NCBI GenBank assembly: GCA_037447655.1
Contig: JBBHKE010003056.1
Location: 1-20,669 of the forward strand
Source: Zygnema cylindricum
Taxonomy: Eukaryota > Streptophyta > Zygnematophyceae > Zygnematales > Zygnemataceae
Direction of reading: 5' to 3'
DNA: 20,669 bases
Under the pieces are notes generated by a model that saw nothing but the letters and a program-made list of their open reading frames with translations, ran no database searches and was not told the origin of the DNA. Below are positions 8,291 through 20,669 of this stretch, piece by piece. The position numbers and the translations under genes are program-made. Position 1 is the first letter of the stretch; each line of letters starts with the position of its first letter.

Positions 8291-10760
8291 TCATTAATTT
8301 GGGTTATTGAAATTTTGATTTTTTTTCTTAAATAGGATACATGATTTTAATTTTTCCTTTACTTTAATTAAGGTACCGTACAAAATAGCGTAAAGAACGA
8401 AAGTACAATAAGATCTAAATAGTGTGGTGTACGGTCTATGTCAGACCGTACATAAATGTACCTTTTTAAGTGAAAATTTTACAAAAAATGAATTAAAGCA
8501 GACGCGCACGCATAGGAACGTGCGCTCGAAAAACGGGATTATTCTGACACGTAAATTAGTCTGATATGTACGGATATTTAATTTCACGACGGCGTACGAT
8601 TTCTAATATTTTGTACGGATACATATATTAATGTATATAATCGTACGGCGAATAATCCATTTTTGTTGTTCCCAAATTAGCATAATGCCGAAATTAGGGT
8701 GGCGTTCCATCAGACGAAAAGTGAGGTTGTTTACAAAAATCCGGACCTATCCGTACTACGGCATACCTCTTATTTTGTTTTTATACCCAAACAACATTAC
8801 AGAGAATCTTGCCAATATTCTCCAAAGGTTTGGGAGGTAACAATGACCGTTGGATGTTTTTTCGCGAAGCATTCGCTTCGAAAGTTTCTGTAAATTCGAG
8901 GAGGTACATCACCATTTACATAAAAAATTGAGCCGCGACACGTTGGATAATGAATGTACGTGTCACGACGGGAAACCAACAGAAATCGAAAAAAATCGCA
9001 CATGATATATGCATTCAAAAATTCAACGGAAATCACGAAAGTGATCTCATAACGAGCTTTCGTCGCGCTATTTTTGTTACCGCCCATTCGTCACACTATT
9101 TGTAGAAGCGCTCATTCGTCACGCGAAAAAGCAGAAACCCTAAAAATAATGAACTGGCATCTGACAAGCGTTTGCAAATAGTACAAAATATGTGTGGTAC
9201 GATGCCTTCGTCCGCACGTACATGGTATGCAAATGACGATTTCGAGTTGAAGTTGGTCGGTGTAAAAAATATTTGACGATTTTCAATATACAATCTTATC
9301 TTACGTGGTACCACTCATTTCTGAGCACGTGGGTTACAGACTCTGCACGAGAGAACAGCGTTCAAAGTGTAGCATTCTGTAATGTTGTTCGTACGATTAC
9401 AGAATTTCCTGATGGAACGCCACCCTTATAATACATTATTACAAATTAGAAAAAAAAATCAAATTCTTATTTAGCATCAATTACGTTAAATTTCTTCAAC
9501 ACTATTTAAACTTTGACACTAATAACAATTCGCGGTGTAGCGTTGCCGTGCGTCCGTAGTATGGGCATGATAAACTGGACAGGGTACATGCCCGTGTAAC
9601 GGGCGTTGATTTAGGGTACGTCCCCATGCATTAAAGTATCGACTTTAATCTGTCGTTTTCACCGAAAACGCAGTTCCGTACGAGAAAAACTTTAGCCGTA
9701 CAAAAAAATCAATTCTTTAAAAGTACAACAAACCTCAAGTCGATACTTTGAATGTACTTCATGTTTGTCGTCATGTGAACGCATTTTGGCGTTTTCCTTT
9801 TTTCGACCCCCGGGCAAGAGAATCCAGCCCGTCAAAAAACTTCATCAAAAATCACCTCGCGACCTGATTTCAGGGAAAGTACCGCCCAAACAACGAATGA
9901 AAAATGACCCACGCACGCGCCACACGAGTGGGAAAATTTTAGGACGAGGGAGAGTACTCGCTATTTTTCTCCCTGCCCGTCACGTGCATGTACGGAAAAG
10001 ACGAGGATGTACGGAAAAAAATCTGCAGGGGTCTCGGACCTCCAATTTCATTCATGGGTCCTCGGTAGAATTTTGCATCGTCGTCGCCTCTCCCCCTCTC
10101 CCCTCTCACACTATCACTTTTATCTCACACTTTTTAGAATGAGGCACGGCAAAACTGGTATAAAATGAAAGATCTTTGAAAAATAATTATTTTGACTACC
10201 TTTATGTATATTTTTATGGCAAGTATAGCGAAAAAAGTAGGAGAAAACGAAATCGGGTATCCCATGGCCGAAAGTTCTTGAATCTGTGACGTCCCAAGTG
10301 ATCGTGACGTCAGTGTTACAAAACCCCGAAACATCTGCAATGTCACAAAATTACAAAAATGTAGACGTCTACAACTGTCGTTGTTTTTGTTGGCGTCAAC
10401 AATTTAGTAGTCGTCGTCAACCGTCACAAAGTTGTACATACGTCTACACCCGTCACATTTCAAAGTTTCGATTTCATTTTCGCACATAGGGACGCTTTTC
10501 AAAGTAGTACGGAACACTTCACTACAGTCCAAAATATTTTTTCAAAGTATCGCTTACATGGGGACGTACCCTTAATAGCATTGAAAACGAAACCGCAAAA
10601 TCACGGAATTTAACAAAAAAGTACTCTTACGGACGCTTGAACCTGGGTGCGACAGAGCTCTACCGTAGATATTTTGACGTTCTCCGCTATCAATTAATGA
10701 AAGAATTTTCAATACTTATTTGGAGTGTCATTTTTATCAAAATAATAATAATTTTTTAGT
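8291..10760. other. AT-rich repeat-block interior, no recognised gene
   Basis: This stretch has scattered GTACGG/CCGTAC words and no terminal repeats that I can pair. A GC-richer patch at about 9780-10110 is open for 125 codons from a TTG, but the basic, low-information peptide resembles no family I know. Nothing here looks like transposase, reverse transcriptase or integrase. Confidence 0.55.
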
Positions 10761-11336
10761 GCTCATTTAACGGAAGGACTTACAAACTGCGCTATATGTA
10801 ATATATTTTTTGTTTTAATTGTACGAAATTGTACGGATGAAATTAATTAACGATTTTTTGCGATTTGTTCAAAAGGTTCAATGCAACGTTACGTATAATT
10901 CGTTGCGATTGAAACGTTCGCATTAATCGCTAGTGTTGGGTATCGAGGACCACTTGCCGATATTCGATATGTACCGAATTTTAGGTACCCGATAATCGAT
11001 ATATCGCTTCGATCTATTGCCGATATATCACCGATATATCGTATTGGACGATATATCGAAAATGAAAATTTTTATTTTTTTTTCAAAACCCCCCCCGTAC
11101 GATTTTCCGTACGTTTTTTTCGTACATTTTTTTCGTACAGTTTTCCGTACTCCCCACTGTACGGACAAGCAATTTTTGCGATATATATATCGCGATAATT
11201 TATGTTGGTCCCGGTACGATATATCGAGGAATCTGTTCGATCGATATTCGATATATCGAATATCGAAATTATCGCGATATGAAACTACCCGATACCCAAC
11301 ACTACTAATCGCTATGAGCAAATATGGCTTTTTGCA
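10761..11336 (+). repeat. 194-bp repeat module, copy interrupted by hAT-like element
   Basis: The module parts are 10761-10930 and 11313-11336. With the element and one copy of the 8-bp duplication removed they total 194 bp, the length of the intact copy at 7180-7373. Confidence 0.85.
10931..11304 (+). mobile_element. hAT-like non-autonomous TIR element, 374 bp (copy A)
   Basis: The ends are exact inverted repeats TAGTGTTGGGTATC and GATACCCAACACTA, with many GATATATCG palindromes just inside both ends. Flanks are TTAATCGC (10923-10930) and CTAATCGC (11305-11312), an 8-bp target duplication with one mismatch. The second, intact module copy reads CTAATCGC at the same place. Eight-bp duplications and a YAGNG-type terminus are typical of the hAT superfamily. 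The middle (about 11070-11170) is only T runs, a C run and CGTAC words, so it cannot encode a transposase. Confidence 0.85.
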
Positions 11337-11611
11337 TAACGCGTAAAATGTTATGCGCAAAGGATAAAATAATACATATAGTACATTACAGTATTGTACA
11401 GTACTGTACTGTACTGTACCAGATGTTCACACGATATTAGATAAGATTAATATAGTTTACTCATATTATATAACATTTAGTACACATATACGCTTATAAG
11501 TTATAACGTATGCAATAATTCCGATATCGACAACGGAAATAGTGTTGAGTACGGTGCAGGACATGAGTTTTGGAAACCCTAGTCATTCGAAATTAGCAAT
11601 CCTCAATCGCC
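11313..11611 (+). promoter_or_regulatory. Upstream region and probable 5' UTR of gene 2
   Basis: The start of this stretch is the tail of a repeat module. Beyond it the sequence is AT-rich and carries a GTAC palindrome cluster at 11380-11420, about 190-230 bp before the ATG. No TATA box or start site can be assigned with confidence. Confidence 0.35.
11396..11409. promoter_or_regulatory. GTAC palindrome cluster upstream of gene 2
   Basis: GTACAGTACTGTAC is a perfect 14-bp palindrome and is followed by further CTGTAC units to 11419. A similar cluster, GTACAGTACAATGTACTACT, lies at 124-143, at a comparable distance from the ATG of gene 1. A regulatory role is only inferred from position. Confidence 0.35.
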
Positions 11612-18923
<7,312 letters not shown>

Positions 18924-20669
18924 CAAAAACGTTGCAAATTATACAATATTTTCGACGGTTTTGCTAATATTGAACCGTATGGACGACGCAACCAGTATAG
19001 GAATATGTTGATTTTTGGATTTTCGAAAGGTACGAAAATGGTAGTTCACAATGTCCACTGTCAAGTGCCAATAGTGTATATTGCAGTATTTTGAATTATA
19101 TTTTAGTGCAAGAATTTTTAGTGTAAGGCAGTAAATGGGCGAATGTGGACATGTTAAGGATATGAATTGGCACTACTTTTGAATCCACTTTTTCATCCAC
19201 TTTCTGAATATGGTTGGTCAACACTATTTTTTGTGGGAAGCTTTTGGCAGATCGATAGTTTCTTGAGTCTCCCGGACCAATATGTACTTTTGTTGTGCTT
19301 GTGTTTTTGTTTTCAGTGAGGAGCTGTGTTTATGGATTAATTTTCTATTCGAGAAAACATATCATGGAAAACATTAAAACATTTGATGGTAACTATCAGA
19401 GAACAAAAGCGCGACCAATATACTTAACCAAGTTCAGTGCGCATTAAAGTAAATGTTGAAGTATGGTGCAGTGAGCGAGTTAAAGCTCCCAAGATTAAAA
19501 AAATGTATAGTGGTCACAATATTGTTACTATCTTTTTTTTACGCCAATGAAGCTTTGCTTCGTTTCAATCGCAATCCCCGATCACCTTTCATATTTCGGG
19601 GGAGAAAAAAGGTTCTTCTACAGGATTCTACATTTGCGAATGATAAACTACACTATTTGTGGACGCTGCATTGCAACAGTAGGATGTCTTCATAACATTC
19701 CAACGAATTGGATGCTACAAACGTCGAAGCCAAATTCCATAGAAGAACGTACACAAAAATGCAAAACAAACACTATCAACTCGAACTGCACATAAATGTT
19801 ACACTTTGACCTAATGTTGCGCTGTCCAGTCATCGGAGTATGACGTACAAAAGGGTACTGTACCTTCTACGATTAGAACCCTAATTGTCTACTTTTGAAA
19901 GTTCAAACCTAAGGTCACCCTGTTTTAGTATTATTGTGTCGGTGAAGAATTCCTTCAAGAACCTTTCGCCGACACAGTTTCTCGTCGCGTCCAAAAATGT
20001 CGAGTCAGCATGGTCCCTCGTAAAGTCGGAGATATATGTATGGCGTCCATTCGATGAAATAAACGTGACGGCAGATTCGCTGCCATATCTCGTCCGTTTC
20101 GGTGTTAACCATGTTTGTCCCAATTGAATCGCAAATTCGCGTTAATGATTATAACCTATAACGATATATTGTAATTTTCAGCCCCCTTACCGTTGAGTCA
20201 TTGACGACATCCGATATACTGGAATTATCGTCGATAGGAAATTCACCGATATGCAACACTATACCGCTAATCGTTATTAGTGTGAGTAACACTAATTTTT
20301 TTGCGGCTTTCTTCAGCTCAAAATCGTAAACTAGTCAAAACTGTACTATACTGCAGTGTTATCAAAATTATAATAAAATTAACGCTAATATGGAAAAATT
20401 TTATTTAGTGTTAACAACTTTATATTATGTTTATCGAAATTTGTTTTATGTACAACAAGCTGGTTTTCGTACATAGCGTCCACGTGACATTTCATTTCTA
20501 CAAATTACGTCACTTCCTCGTGTAAATTAACTTTCAAAACCAGTTAGCTGCCGGATTTGGCGGAGCATTACAAAATTAAAGCATAAAATAACGTAAAGAA
20601 TTACAAATATTGTCGAATTATACCCTAATTTACATGTTGCGTACGATTTCCAAACCCCACAAGTATGTA
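18924..20669. other. 3' flank of gene 2 and AT-rich DNA without a recognised gene
   Basis: The 3' UTR of gene 2 should occupy the first part; no single polyadenylation site can be chosen. A 243-bp stretch at about 19881-20127 is open on both strands and somewhat less AT-rich, but neither 80-residue peptide resembles a known family. A possible degenerate transposon end ends near 20261. The remaining bases show nothing I can support. Confidence 0.55.
20184..20261. mobile_element. Possible degenerate hAT-like end
   Basis: The stretch ends CGATATGCAACACTA, close to the element terminus GATACCCAACACTA, and is preceded by GATAT-type words. A similar stretch, GTCATAGGAAATACGATACA, lies upstream of gene 1 at about 231-250 and continues CAACGCT. 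No opposite end or target duplication was found. Confidence 0.35.

Noticed and set aside
9765-10142. 125-codon open frame in the repeat block
   Set aside because: It begins with TTG, not ATG, resembles no family, and lies in a GC-richer patch where stops are rarer.
7180-11336. LTR retrotransposon bounded by the two 194-bp direct repeats
   Set aside because: There are no TG...CA ends, primer-binding site, polypurine tract or target duplication, and no gag/pol similarity in the 3.4 kb between.
19881-20127. Two antisense 80-codon frames over the same DNA
   Set aside because: Neither peptide is recognisable, and mutual openness on both strands is a composition effect. A transposase relic remains possible but cannot be supported.

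Overview
The window is nuclear DNA from a eukaryote. It holds two intron-rich genes on the + strand, with GT-AG introns, T-rich 3' splice sites and exons joining in frame, separated by about 7.1 kb of AT-rich, repeat-rich DNA. The second gene starts with a basic, acid-poor presequence of organelle-targeting type, and its enzyme is the HAL2/SAL1 nucleotidase typical of plants and fungi. An alga or other photosynthetic eukaryote is my best guess, but the sequence does not fix the lineage.

Layout. 1-372: GC-rich left edge (1-112), then the AT-rich upstream region of gene 1. 373-4510: gene 1, six exons, 322 aa, a type II membrane glycosyltransferase resembling family GT34 (GMA12/MNN10), presumably in the Golgi. 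4511-6900: AT-rich DNA with no recognisable gene. 6900-11340: a GTACGG-rich repeat block with an 82-bp duplication, a 194-bp module present twice, a 49-bp satellite and several hairpins. One copy of the 194-bp module is interrupted by a 374-bp terminal-inverted-repeat element with 8-bp target duplications (hAT-like); the other copy preserves the empty site. 11612-18923: gene 2, nine exons, 437 aa, a 3'(2'),5'-bisphosphate nucleotidase of the HAL2/SAL1 family with all three metal-binding motifs. Its intron 1 carries a 626-nt almost pure pyrimidine tract, and its intron 3 carries an 821-bp inverted copy of the same hAT-like element. 18924-20669: AT-rich DNA with no recognisable gene and a possible degenerate element end.

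The two genes have no evident pathway link: one modifies glycans in the secretory pathway, the other clears the sulfate-assimilation by-product PAP. They share a Kozak-like start (TCGCCATGG) and GTAC-rich clusters about 190-250 bp upstream of the ATG.

I did not find a new multi-gene system. The points most worth following are the mobile-element family with a verifiable empty site, short tandem repeats sitting exactly on splice sites in both genes, two candidate recursive splice sites in gene 2, the hairpin-forming 49-bp satellite and the large homopyrimidine tract. Exon boundaries were assigned by hand from splice consensus, reading frame and family motifs, without transcript data.
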